Below are positions 6,784 to 13,511 of a DNA stretch of 16,746 nucleotides, one piece after another; the stretch's first letter is position 1; each line of letters starts with the position of its first letter. The DNA is from Parelusimicrobium sp031549165. GTDB lineage: Bacteria; Elusimicrobiota; Elusimicrobia; Elusimicrobiales; Elusimicrobiaceae. A program made the translations under genes and the position numbers. Under the pieces are notes generated by a model. It was not told the origin of the DNA. It was given only the letters and a program-made list of their open reading frames with translations, and ran no database searches. The DNA is taken from contig JAVBQE010000014.1 in the NCBI GenBank assembly GCA_031549165.1, forward strand, positions 1 through 16,746. The letters are read 5' to 3'.

Positions 6784-6811
6784 TACCCTCTCCCTTTGAC
6801 GGGAGAGGGTA
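6784..6811. repeat. CCCTCTCCC-type hairpin
   Basis: TACCCTCTCCC (6784-6794) pairs perfectly with GGGAGAGGGTA (6801-6811) around TTTGAC. A related C-rich/G-rich hairpin is at 16203-16225. It lies 58 bases behind the nrdD stop and could end its transcript, though no T-run follows. Confidence 0.65.
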
Positions 6812-7022
6812 GGGGGTGAATGTGCAGTTATAAAATAAAAATGCCGGTCATTGCGAGGGCGCAGCCCGCGGCAATCTCCCGCTTATGTCTTGTGTCGTGC
6901 CGTTCGTCGTACTAATTATAAGGGGTGCATCGCTTCGCTTGCATTTTTGTTTTATTTGAGGCATAGCTGAACAGTGTTCGCAGCCCAACTTTGCTCGTCA
7001 GGCTCGCAAAGGCTTTGGCAAA

Positions 7023-7152
7023 GGGCCGCGCAGCGGCCCGGCACAGGGCGAAACTTCAGCTTACAGCTGGGGGACACACCGCTACGTTGCGGGGCGTGCT
7101 GCCCTTGGGAGCTGGACTAGTGTTACACTTTTTCGGGCGCGGAATGTCCCCC
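7023..7152. repeat. GC-rich nested inverted repeats
   Basis: GGGCCGC/GCGGCCC with a 3-base loop (7023-7039), then GGGGGACA (7069-7076) facing TGTCCCCC (7145-7152). The right part contains TTACACTTT, as does the palindrome at 14720, so it may be a decayed REP. A structured RNA is the other possibility. Confidence 0.5.
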
Positions 7153-7200
7153 GGTCAGTGGGCTGAGTAGTTATCAATTTGTTTTGTCCGTTCAACCTTT

Positions 7201-7282
7201 GAGGCAGTTGTTGTATGAGGCAGTTGTTTTTACTACTGAGGCAGTTTTTCAACTTTTTGTTAATTTAATTTAGGCAGTTGTT
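7201..7282 (+). repeat. Four GAGGCAGTT-type direct repeats
   Basis: GAGGCAGTTGTT at 7201 and 7217, GAGGCAGTTTTT at 7238, TAGGCAGTTGTT at 7271; spacing 16, 21 and 33 bases. The first copy with its left flank (CCTTTGAGGCAGTT, 7196-7209) equals the right half of the terminator at 8684-8697. Confidence 0.7.
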
Positions 7283-7369
7283 CCGCTTATTTTTTCTTTT
7301 TAATCCTACTTAAAAAGCGGATAGTTTTTACTGATTAGTTACACTAAAAAAACTAACCCAAAAAAGCTG

Positions 7370-7397
7370 TTGCTTTACACAAGTTTATTGTTATACA
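7370..7397 (+). promoter_or_regulatory. Candidate promoter of the glycyl-radical-domain gene
   Basis: TTGCTT (7370-7375), 16 bases, TATACA (7392-7397). The perfect inverted repeat TTTATTG/CAATAAA (7384-7402) overlaps the -10 region and could be an operator. Predicted start near 7404 gives a leader of about 100 bases with short hairpins (such as GCC/GGC at 7426-7436 and CGG/CCG after it) and a purine run at 7456-7472. Confidence 0.5.
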
Positions 7398-7503
7398 ATA
7401 AAAGTCTGAGAAAGATTTTTCTTCGGCCTTAAAGGCGGCGTAGGAACCGCTTGTTGAGGGAGGGAAAGGAAGTCTCATGGTAGCAAAAAGGAGGTTTCGT
7501 AAA

Positions 7504-7689
7504 ATGACCACACAAGAAAAAGCCACATTAGAAGCAGAACTCGCTTCCTTGAAAGAAATGAAGGCCACAACCAAGGGCTCTAACTGCGAAGTTTACAGCA
7601 GAGTCTGCGGATACTTAAGACCCACACAAAACTGGAACAAAGGCAAGAAAGAAGAATTTGACATGAGGAAACTCTACAGCGTCAAATAA
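7504..7689 (+). CDS. Stand-alone glycyl-radical domain of anaerobic ribonucleotide reductase
   Basis: A 61-residue protein that matches the C-terminal end of NrdD: CEVYSRVCGYLRP (residues 28-40), with Gly36 as the expected radical site, and QNWNKGKKEEFDMRK. This is the part missing from the ORF at 4665-6725. Residues 3-22 are a helix (EKATLEAELASLKEMK) with Leu at 9, 13 and 16, a heptad-like pattern that could pair with the Ile/Leu-spaced tail of the large part. The chosen ATG has AAGGAGG (7488-7494) 9 bases upstream, so it is translated independently. An in-frame ATG at 7477 with AAAGGA would add nine residues (basic). It sits upstream of nrdG, whose product should install the radical. It recalls GrcA/YfiD, the spare radical domain of pyruvate formate-lyase, but here the large subunit has no domain of its own. 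A disrupted single gene is the alternative. Confidence 0.88.
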   Translation: MTTQEKATLEAELASLKEMKATTKGSNCEVYSRVCGYLRPTQNWNKGKKEEFDMRKLYSVK

Positions 7690-8016
7690 TTCCGCGGGCG
7701 CACGGGCCGGGGACGGCGCGTACATCCGCAAACACAACAGTGTTTAACACAATTTTTATTTGCCGTGCGGCAAGGCTTAGGGGAGCCTTTCTTAGCACAT
7801 CCAGTAGCTATAATAGGACTGTGGGGACAAATTAGGGTTTAACATTAACTCTAGCTTTTGAAGCCGGGCCCGCCGGTTTAAAGCCACTACACAGATTTCA
7901 ACCACGTCCAAAGCTGCACGGCAGATAAAAACTTATCTCTAACTTTTTGAGGCGTTTTGCTTTTTGCCCGTAAAGTTTTTTGTTTTATATTCAATTTTAA
8001 TTTTTAAGGTGTATAA
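7690..8016 (+). other. Non-coding leader region before nrdG
   Basis: No gene seen. It holds AAACAC/GTGTTT (7730-7745) before a short T-run, a possible weak terminator. Then come TTGCCG/CGGCAA (7760-7773) and GGCT/AGCC (7774-7787). TGCCGTGC (7761-7768) can also pair with GCACGGCA (7916-7923), an alternative long-range fold. The part before the ATG is AT-rich with AAGGTG at 8006-8011. A structured leader is possible; no known riboswitch was recognised. Confidence 0.45.
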
Positions 8017-8634
8017 ATGTTAATAGGCGGTTTACTCAAATTTTCTTTAGTTGACTATCCGGGCCGTACGTCTGCAATAGTGTTTACGCAGGGGTGTAAT
8101 ATGCGTTGCGGCTATTGCCATAACCCCGAGTTAGTTTACCCCCACATGCTCCTAGAACCTTTTCCCGAGGCCGACATTTTGGACTTCCTTGATAAAAGGA
8201 AAAATTCTTTGGACGGTGTGGTAATCTCCGGCGGAGAGCCCACCTTGCAGCCGGACTTGTTGGACTTTATGGCCAAAGTAAAAGCCATGGGCTATAAAAT
8301 AAAATTAGACACCAACGGCACGCGCCCGCAGGTTGTCGCGCAGGCAATTGAAAAAGGGCTTGTAGACGCTGTGGCGATGGACTTAAAGGCGCCGTTTAAC
8401 AAATATAAAGCCGTCTGCGGCACAGAAGTGGATATGGACGCGGTGGCTTTAACAATGTCTCTTATAATATCAAGCGGGCTGGAGTATGAGTTTAGGACAA
8501 CGTATGACAAGAGCGTGCTTGACGACAAAGACATAAAAGAAATAACGCAGAACATCCCCGACGTCAAACACTTCCGTGTGCAGGAATGTTACCCCGTGGA
8601 GAAAGAAAAGGATACTTTGAAAGTTATTAAATAA
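8017..8634 (+). CDS. nrdG: Anaerobic ribonucleotide reductase activating protein (radical SAM)
   Basis: A 205-residue radical-SAM enzyme that abstracts hydrogen from the glycine of NrdD. The 4Fe-4S-binding CxxxCxxC is CNMRCGYC (Cys27, 31, 34), preceded by DYPGR and followed by HNPEL, both typical of the NrdG2 type (TIGR02495). VISGGEPTLQ (residues about 69-78) is the GGE motif contacting SAM, and KLDTNGT (95-101) and VAMDLKAPF follow as usual in this branch. Length is normal. AAGGTG lies 6 bases before the ATG. It follows the split nrdD, 327 bases behind the glycyl-radical ORF, and a strong terminator closes it. Its target here should be the small protein at 7504-7689, presumably bound to NrdD. 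Confidence 0.93.
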   Translation: MLIGGLLKFSLVDYPGRTSAIVFTQGCNMRCGYCHNPELVYPHMLLEPFPEADILDFLDKRKNSLDGVVISGGEPTLQPDLLDFMAKVKAMGYKIKLDTNGTRPQVVAQAIEKGLVDAVAMDLKAPFNKYKAVCGTEVDMDAVALTMSLIISSGLEYEFRTTYDKSVLDDKDIKEITQNIPDVKHFRVQECYPVEKEKDTLKVIK

Positions 8635-8674
8635 TCTAAGACGTGTGTTTTGTAAAATATCTTCTTCTACACAT

Positions 8675-8705
8675 AAAAAACTGCCTTTGAGGCAGTTTTT
8701 TTTTG
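8675..8705 (+). terminator. Rho-independent terminator of nrdG
   Basis: AAAAACTGCC, TTTGA loop, GGCAGTTTTTTTTT: perfect stem and long T-run about 40 bases behind the nrdG stop. Its right half matches the repeat array at 7196-7282. Confidence 0.9.
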
Positions 8706-8748
8706 CTAGAATGGGGCTGTAATAACATAGTACATGAAAAGGAACCAC

Positions 8749-9417
8749 ATGCTAACATACTTCGAAGAGCTTAAAACGTCGCTTCTTTTTAATGGTATTA
8801 GCCAAAAAGAGGCAGAAGATTTTTTCGGCGGTATTCCGCCCAGAATAAAAAAATTCCGCAAAAACGATATTATTCAGGGCTCCGCCGCGGGACTTAAGGA
8901 TATCGGCATAGTTATAGAGGGCAGCGCACTTACAATAAAAGAAGATGCTCAGGGGAAAAATATTATTTTGTACCTCATAAGAAAAGGGGGTACTTTCGGC
9001 GAAGCATTTAACTATAAAAACGTACAGCTAAACGGCCTTTATCTCACTGCGGCCAAAAACTGCCGCATACTCTATATCCCCGTAGAAAAACTGCTTGACG
9101 TAACCCCCCGCTCTACCAGCGCGCAGATAAAGATGCTTAAAAATATCCCCATCATTATTTCTACAAAGTTACGTAAACAGCTGCTGCGCACCACATATCT
9201 TCTCAAAACTTCCGCCCGGGATAAAATTATTTCTTTTTTAGAGGAAGAATCCGCCGTGTTGGAAAGCGCTCTTACCTCCGGAGACATGAACAAAACTTTA
9301 CTTGCCAACTATCTTAATATGGACAGGACAACCCTTTCCAAAGAACTCTCTTCTATGCAAAAAGAAGGCCTTATATTAATAGAGAAAAACAGAATTGTTC
9401 TTCTAAAACCCGCATAA
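8749..9417 (+). CDS. CRP/FNR-family transcription regulator
   Basis: A 222-residue protein. Residues about 12-120 form a cNMP-binding-type beta-barrel (RKNDIIQGSAAGLKDIGIVIEGSALTI, YLIRKGGTFGEAF), then the dimer helix (about 125-150), and a C-terminal winged helix-turn-helix (MNKTLLANYLNMDRTTLSKELSSMQKEGLI, written here over one motif). The start at 8749 is preferred over an ATG at 8734, since AAAAGGA lies between them with ideal spacing. There is only one cysteine, so no FNR-type iron-sulphur cluster is expected; the effector is unknown, and the Arg/Ser pair binding cAMP phosphate in CRP is not clear. It begins 115 bases after nrdG, behind a terminator, so it is a separate unit. Control of the anaerobic reductase genes is possible but only by location. 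Confidence 0.88.
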   Translation: MLTYFEELKTSLLFNGISQKEAEDFFGGIPPRIKKFRKNDIIQGSAAGLKDIGIVIEGSALTIKEDAQGKNIILYLIRKGGTFGEAFNYKNVQLNGLYLTAAKNCRILYIPVEKLLDVTPRSTSAQIKMLKNIPIIISTKLRKQLLRTTYLLKTSARDKIISFLEEESAVLESALTSGDMNKTLLANYLNMDRTTLSKELSSMQKEGLILIEKNRIVLLKPA

Positions 9418-9463
9418 AACGCGCTCTGCGCGCGGCAACAGCACGGCAGTGATTTATAAAATA

Positions 9464-9497
9464 AAAAAGCCCCGCGTAAACTACCGCCGGGCTTTTT
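9464..9497 (+). terminator. Terminator of the CRP/FNR-family gene
   Basis: AAAAAGCCC, C, GCG ... CGC, C, GGGCTTTTT: stem with one C-C mismatch, ending in T5. The A-run on the left means it may work in both directions. Confidence 0.8.
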
Positions 9498-9666
9498 GCT
9501 TCTCTTGCAACAGCCCTCTGGGTCTACCCCCTACAGGCTGTCGTTTACCCCTTTTTACCCCTGTTTCCCCCAGGTTAAAATGATTACTGCTTATTAATAT
9601 TAAAATAAAAAAAAGCCATATATACTGTGGTGTAGGCCACTAGGGTAAAAAGATTAGCAAATAGTA

Positions 9667-9707
9667 TAAAAAAAATAATCCCTCCGCCTTACTGCTAAGG
9701 CAAAGGG
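9667..9707 (-). terminator. Terminator of the glyQ-glyS-rnhA operon
   Basis: On the minus strand CCCT, TT, GCCTTA, loop GCAG, TAAGGC, GG, AGGG, then ATTATTTTTTTT. It lies 14 bases behind the rnhA stop. Confidence 0.8.
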
Positions 9708-9720
9708 ACGTTGGAGTTAT

Positions 9721-10263
9721 TTAAAATAATTCTAATTGTTCGCCTTTCTGGGCGGAAGCCTTTTTGGCGGTGGTTTTTTGGGGGGATGTCTGGGCGGGCA
9801 GTACTGCGCGTACGCGCGGCTCTTTGGGTTTTATTATGGGCGGCGTGTCGCTTTTTTTAATACCTAAAGCCTTGTCCATGGCTTCATTGGCCAAACGGTC
9901 CGCTTCGGCGTTATTTTCTCTGTACACATGTGTTATTTTTATTTTTCTAAACGCGCAGGAGAGCACTTTTATACGCGCCATAAGTTCTTTAAGCACATCG
10001 TGCTTAATTTTATATTCGCCTAAATATTGCTTAACCAAAAGCTGGGAGTCGGAGCGGATTTCAAGCTCCGCACCGCCCAAAGTTTTAGCTTCTTCCAGCG
10101 CTATTTTAAGCGCGCTAAATTCGGCAAAGTTATTAGTGCAGTCGCCCAGAAAATAGCCTTTGGCGAGCAGCACCGCGCCGCCGGCGTCTTTAATAAGCAC
10201 GCCGCTTGCACCGGGCCCAGGGTTTCCTCGGCTGCCGCCGTCTATATTAATTATTAGTTTCAT
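9721..10263 (-). CDS. rnhA: RNase HI-type ribonuclease with C-terminal clamp-binding-like motif
   Basis: A 180-residue protein that cuts RNA in RNA-DNA hybrids. The RNase HI fold covers residues 1-135: NIDGGSRGNPGPG with catalytic Asp8, Glu48 (NNFAEFSAL), Asp72 (IRSDSQLLV) and Asp122 (NNAEADRLAN), all present. The substrate-handle-free, short form resembles the archaeal/Bacillus-type branch. Residues 136-175 are a Pro/Lys/Ala-rich flexible tail. The very last residues are QLELF, which fits the beta-sliding-clamp binding consensus QL-S/D-LF. This would tether the enzyme to replication or repair sites; that is inference. The start codon overlaps the glyS stop by four bases (ATGA), so translation is probably coupled. 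A terminator follows. The link with glycyl-tRNA synthetase seems to be shared transcription only. Confidence 0.92.
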   Translation of the reverse strand: MKLIINIDGGSRGNPGPGASGVLIKDAGGAVLLAKGYFLGDCTNNFAEFSALKIALEEAKTLGGAELEIRSDSQLLVKQYLGEYKIKHDVLKELMARIKVLSCAFRKIKITHVYRENNAEADRLANEAMDKALGIKKSDTPPIIKPKEPRVRAVLPAQTSPQKTTAKKASAQKGEQLELF

Positions 10264-12308
10264 TGCAGTTTAGTAATGTCTGCCACGTCTTCGGTGAGGA
10301 TTTTCCTCACGCCGTCTAAAAGGGCAAGCCTGTTTAAGCGCACGTTTTTATTCTCGGCGTTAACCATAACCTTGTCAAAGAAAGCAGAAAGGCTGTCCTT
10401 AAAAGAAGCAAGCGTCTCAAACACTTTTATGTAATTATTCCCAAGGGTTTTAAGTACGGCCGAGACGGAGGAAAGCGTCTCATACAAAGTTTTTTCTTCC
10501 GGTGTTTCAAATAACGCGGCGTTGACAGCGGGCAAAGCGTCCGTATTTTTCTTTAAAATATTACACACGCGCTTTGCGCTTTCGCTGACGGCCTTAATAC
10601 TCTCGTCTTCCTTAAAACCAAAGAGCACTTTAGCCACTTCCACAGTGTCCTTAAGCGGTTTACCCGCACACGCGTGCAGAGTATTTAAAACGCCTTCGCC
10701 TATGCCTTCTTCAGAGAGCATATTCATAAGACGAGCAAATAAAAACTGCTCTAATTTTACCGTGCAGTCCGCACTGCATTTACCGGCGTAGAGGCGCACG
10801 CTTGCTTCGCACAGCTCAGGCAGTGTAACGGGCAAATTATAGTCCATTATCATGCGCACAATGCCTATAGCCTGGCGGCGTAAGGCAAAAGGGTCTTCAC
10901 TTCCGGTAGGTATTTGATTAGCGGCAAAGTTACCCGTCACCGCGTCCATTTTACCTGAGAGAGACACAATAGCCGCTTCCTTAGTTGAAGGCAAAGCGCT
11001 TGCAGCGTTAAGCGGATAGTAAAATTCTTCCAACGCTTTGGCCACATACTGGCTCATGCCTTCTTTAGCTGCGTACACGCCGCCCATATAGCCCTGTAAT
11101 TCCGGGAATTCGTAGACGACGGAGCTTGTAAGGTCCGCATAGGCAAAGCGCGCGCCTTCGGCGCAAATATTCGTGTCAGCGCCAGCCTTTTCAGACAGCC
11201 AGACGGCTAATTTTTCCGTCCTGTCCGCACGCTCCAGCATTGTGCCCAGACCGTCTATAAAACGCACGGTGGCAAGTTTATCTCTAAAATATTTAAGGCC
11301 TTTCTTAGCGTCCTGCTCAAAAAAGAACACCGCGTCGGACAGACGCGCAGACATTACTTTTCTAAACCCGTCCACCACTTCCTTCTGGTTAACGCTTAGG
11401 CCGTCTCTAAAAGCAATAAAATGCGGCTGTATTTCCCCCTTCTCGTTGACCACAGGGAAAATGCGCGTCTGCGTCCTAAGCACGGTAACAATTAAGTTTT
11501 TAGGAAGCGCCAAAAAGCGCAGGTCAAAATTACCGACGGCGGCCACGGGGTGCTCCGTCATATTAACAGTTTCGTTAACCAAAGCGTCGTCCTGCTCCAC
11601 GGTGTAGCCTAATTTTTTGCTTTCTGTTTCAAGCGCCTTTAAAATTACTTCTCTTCTCTTAGAAGGCTCCACAAAAATGGGCGTCTTTTGGTTTTGCAAA
11701 GTATCCGCGTAGGAAACCACATCTTTAATTTTAATACCTTTCATGCCGAAGGAGGAAAGAGGCAAAGTTTCCCTTCCGCTCTTAACTCCCGCAACGCTAA
11801 AGTTAACCACCTTATCCCCGTAAAGCGCAAGGATGGTGCGTATGGGGCGCGCAAAGCGAAGGCCGCTTTCTTCCCACACCATGTTTTTAGGAAACTCCAA
11901 ACCTGTAATAATTTTAGGAAAAATATCTGCCAAAATTTTGGATGTTTTTTCCCCTTTTATTTTAATTTCTGCGTAAAGGAAATCACCTTTTATAACAAGG
12001 TTTTCGGGCTTAACGCCGTTGCGCTCGGCAAAGCCTGCGCTTTGCGCCGTAAATTTGCCGTCGGGCGTTTTAAAAAGTTTAACGGGCGGGCCTTTAACTT
12101 CTTTTTGTATGTCGCCTGCTTTTAAGGGCAGGCCGTCTATTTGAAGGGCGAGTTTTCTAAAAGTACCGAAAGCGTGCACAGAGGAGTAGGGCAAATTATT
12201 TTCCTGCAAAAATTTAACGGCCAAACTTTCCATCTGGCAGAACGCGCCGTCTAAAAAACGCGCGGGCAAATGCTCTATGCCTATTTCTAAAAGTGCAGAT
12301 GTATTCAT
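10260..12308 (-). CDS. glyS: Glycyl-tRNA synthetase beta subunit
   Basis: A 682-residue protein, close to the usual length of about 690. It begins with ALLEIGIEHLPARFL, as family members do (LLxEIGxEELP), followed by KEVKGPP, the typical NMVWEESGLRFARPIR (residues about 142-157) and GSEDPFALRRQAIGIVRM (about 468-485), all hallmarks of GlyS (TIGR00211). The C-terminal part is the anticodon-binding helical region (YIKVFETLASFKDSLSAFFDKVMVN). It works with GlyQ as an alpha2-beta2 tetramer that charges tRNA-Gly; the beta subunit mainly recognises the tRNA. It starts one base after the glyQ stop, with GGAGGT in the glyQ end as ribosome binding site, so the subunits are co-translated. The end overlaps rnhA by four bases. 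No frameshift or lost region is seen. Confidence 0.97.
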   Translation of the reverse strand: MNTSALLEIGIEHLPARFLDGAFCQMESLAVKFLQENNLPYSSVHAFGTFRKLALQIDGLPLKAGDIQKEVKGPPVKLFKTPDGKFTAQSAGFAERNGVKPENLVIKGDFLYAEIKIKGEKTSKILADIFPKIITGLEFPKNMVWEESGLRFARPIRTILALYGDKVVNFSVAGVKSGRETLPLSSFGMKGIKIKDVVSYADTLQNQKTPIFVEPSKRREVILKALETESKKLGYTVEQDDALVNETVNMTEHPVAAVGNFDLRFLALPKNLIVTVLRTQTRIFPVVNEKGEIQPHFIAFRDGLSVNQKEVVDGFRKVMSARLSDAVFFFEQDAKKGLKYFRDKLATVRFIDGLGTMLERADRTEKLAVWLSEKAGADTNICAEGARFAYADLTSSVVYEFPELQGYMGGVYAAKEGMSQYVAKALEEFYYPLNAASALPSTKEAAIVSLSGKMDAVTGNFAANQIPTGSEDPFALRRQAIGIVRMIMDYNLPVTLPELCEASVRLYAGKCSADCTVKLEQFLFARLMNMLSEEGIGEGVLNTLHACAGKPLKDTVEVAKVLFGFKEDESIKAVSESAKRVCNILKKNTDALPAVNAALFETPEEKTLYETLSSVSAVLKTLGNNYIKVFETLASFKDSLSAFFDKVMVNAENKNVRLNRLALLDGVRKILTEDVADITKLQ

Positions 12309-12309
12309 A

Positions 12310-13185
12310 TTATTTTACCTCCGCTTTTTCTGCCGCGTCCGCTTTGTCTACGTAAACCTTGGCGCAGGCTTTGGCTAAATTTCTTATTTTGGTAATAATA
12401 TTAGTGCGGTCCGAGACGGAGATTGCGCCTCTGGCCTCCAGCATGTTAAAGTAGTGGCTGACCTTCATGGCAGCGTCATACGCCGGCAGATAAAGCCCGC
12501 GCTCGCACAGGCGTTTACATTCTTCCTCGTGCTCGGCAACATAGCGGCGCAAATTGTCCACGTTGGCTTCTTCAAAATGGTAAGCGCTAAATTGTCTTTC
12601 TGCTTCTAACACAATGTCGCCGTACGTTTCTTTGTCGTTCCAGCGGATGTCAAACACATTGTCCTTCTTCTGGCAATACATGGCTATGCGCTCAAGGCCG
12701 TAGGTTATTTCGGCGGTAATGGGGCTGAGTGCGTAGCCTGCCATGTTCTGGAAATATGTAAACTGCGTTATCTCCATACCGTCAAGCCAAATTTCCCAGC
12801 CAACGCCGCTAGCGCCTAGCGTCGGGCTTTGCCAGTCGTCCTCCACCCAGCGCACGTCGTGCTCTTTAGGGTCAAGGCCGATGGCTTTTAAGGAGTTTAA
12901 GTAAAGTTCCTGCACGTTTTTAGGGGAAGGTTTTAGAATAACCTGGAACTGAAAATATTTGCCTAAGCGGTTAGGGTTTTCGCCATACCGGCCGTCGGCC
13001 GGGCGGCGGCAGGGTTCAATGTAAGCGGCAGAAACGGGGCGTTTGGTAAGAGAGCCGAAAAATGTAATGGGGTTAAAAGTGCCCGCGCCCTTTTCTAGGT
13101 CGTACGGCTGGTGTATAATGCAGCCCTGTTTTTTCCAGTAATCCTGAAGCGACATTACAATGTCCTGAAAATTTTTACCTGTCAT
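12310..13185 (-). CDS. glyQ: Glycyl-tRNA synthetase alpha subunit
   Basis: A 291-residue class II synthetase subunit holding the active site for glycine activation. The sequence is highly typical: NFQDIVMSLQDYWKKQGC, then QPYDLEKGAGTFNP (motif 1 area), YIEPCRRPADGRYGENPNRL (motif 2 with Arg; residues about 55-74), and VGWEIWLDGMEITQFTYFQ and ITYGLERIAMY (motif 3, Gly-Leu-Glu-Arg, about 182-191). Length is the family standard. AAAGGA lies ahead of the ATG at 13185. It is the first gene of the minus-strand glyQ-glyS-rnhA operon. The 376-base gap upstream must contain its promoter; AT-rich sequence at 13200-13250 is suitable but I cannot fix one pair of boxes. A tRNA-Gly T-box leader was not recognised. 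Confidence 0.98.
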   Translation of the reverse strand: MTGKNFQDIVMSLQDYWKKQGCIIHQPYDLEKGAGTFNPITFFGSLTKRPVSAAYIEPCRRPADGRYGENPNRLGKYFQFQVILKPSPKNVQELYLNSLKAIGLDPKEHDVRWVEDDWQSPTLGASGVGWEIWLDGMEITQFTYFQNMAGYALSPITAEITYGLERIAMYCQKKDNVFDIRWNDKETYGDIVLEAERQFSAYHFEEANVDNLRRYVAEHEEECKRLCERGLYLPAYDAAMKVSHYFNMLEARGAISVSDRTNIITKIRNLAKACAKVYVDKADAAEKAEVK

Positions 13186-13363
13186 AATTATTCCTTTTTA
13201 CGCTCAATATATATTTCTTAAATTTTACAAAATTAAAGCCAACAACGCTCTAACCCTTTAACAAAAAAAAGCCGTGCCAACGCAGCGCCGAACCCCGCAA
13301 AACCCGCCCCGCCAATGCCGTTATAAAGATGCGCGCGCAGCGAAGCAAGTGCGGCTCACAGGA

Positions 13364-13445
13364 TTTTGCACGAGGTTGCATTTTCTTTGGAGCGACAGTG
13401 TACTGGTGTACATTAGTCTCCAAAAAAATGCAATATCGTGCAAAA
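13364..13445. repeat. Large imperfect hairpin with inner hairpin
   Basis: TTTTGCACGAGGTTGCATTT and on to GGAG (13364-13392) faces CTCC to GTGCAAAA (13418-13445) with few mismatches, about 28 bp. The loop holds an inner TGTAC/GTACA stem. GGCTC and GAGCC (near 13353 and 13451) extend it. It could be a small mobile repeat (MITE-like), a decayed REP pair or a structured RNA. Confidence 0.75.
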
Positions 13446-13511
13446 GCCGAAGAGCCATCCGCGCGGGCGCGTAGCTGCCCGCCATCATTTACTAAGTACT
13501 CCGTCCTCCAT

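Larger units (their letters stand above)
6726..7503 (+). other. Repeat-rich 778-bp spacer between the two nrdD parts
   Basis: No convincing gene. In order it holds a CCCTCTCCC hairpin (6784-6811), an ATTGC/GCAAT dispersed-repeat-like hairpin (6845-6874), a GC-rich structured stretch (6940-7155; stems GGGCCGC/GCGGCCC at 7023-7039 and GGGGGACA/TGTCCCCC at 7069-7076 and 7145-7152), an array of GAGGCAGTT copies (7201-7282), and then an AT-rich part with a promoter and a leader for the next gene. I looked for a group I or group II intron core and did not recognise one. Confidence 0.7.
9418..9720. other. Intergenic region between converging regulator and rnhA
   Basis: Holds a terminator for each side (9464-9497 and 9667-9707). 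Between them are an ACAGCC/GGCTGT hairpin (9510-9541), a C-rich stretch with several TACCCC units (9524-9573), and an AT-rich part. No gene seen. Confidence 0.6.

Noticed and set aside
7201..7282. CRISPR array
   Set aside because: Repeats are about 12 bases, irregularly spaced by only 4-22 bases, with no cas genes nearby.
7400..7480. TPP riboswitch because of CTGAGA
   Set aside because: Only that hexamer matches; the rest of the conserved core is absent.
6726..7503. Group I or group II intron inside nrdD
   Set aside because: No recognisable core, splice-site pattern or intron protein; the downstream part has its own start and AAGGAGG. Kept only as an alternative to test.
7861..7925. Cobalamin riboswitch (GCCCGCC and AAGCCACT present)
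   Set aside because: The B12 box and the preceding GGTG-type elements are missing or out of order.
8734..8748. Upstream ATG for the CRP/FNR-family gene
   Set aside because: No ribosome binding site before it, while AAAAGGA is ideally placed for the ATG at 8749.
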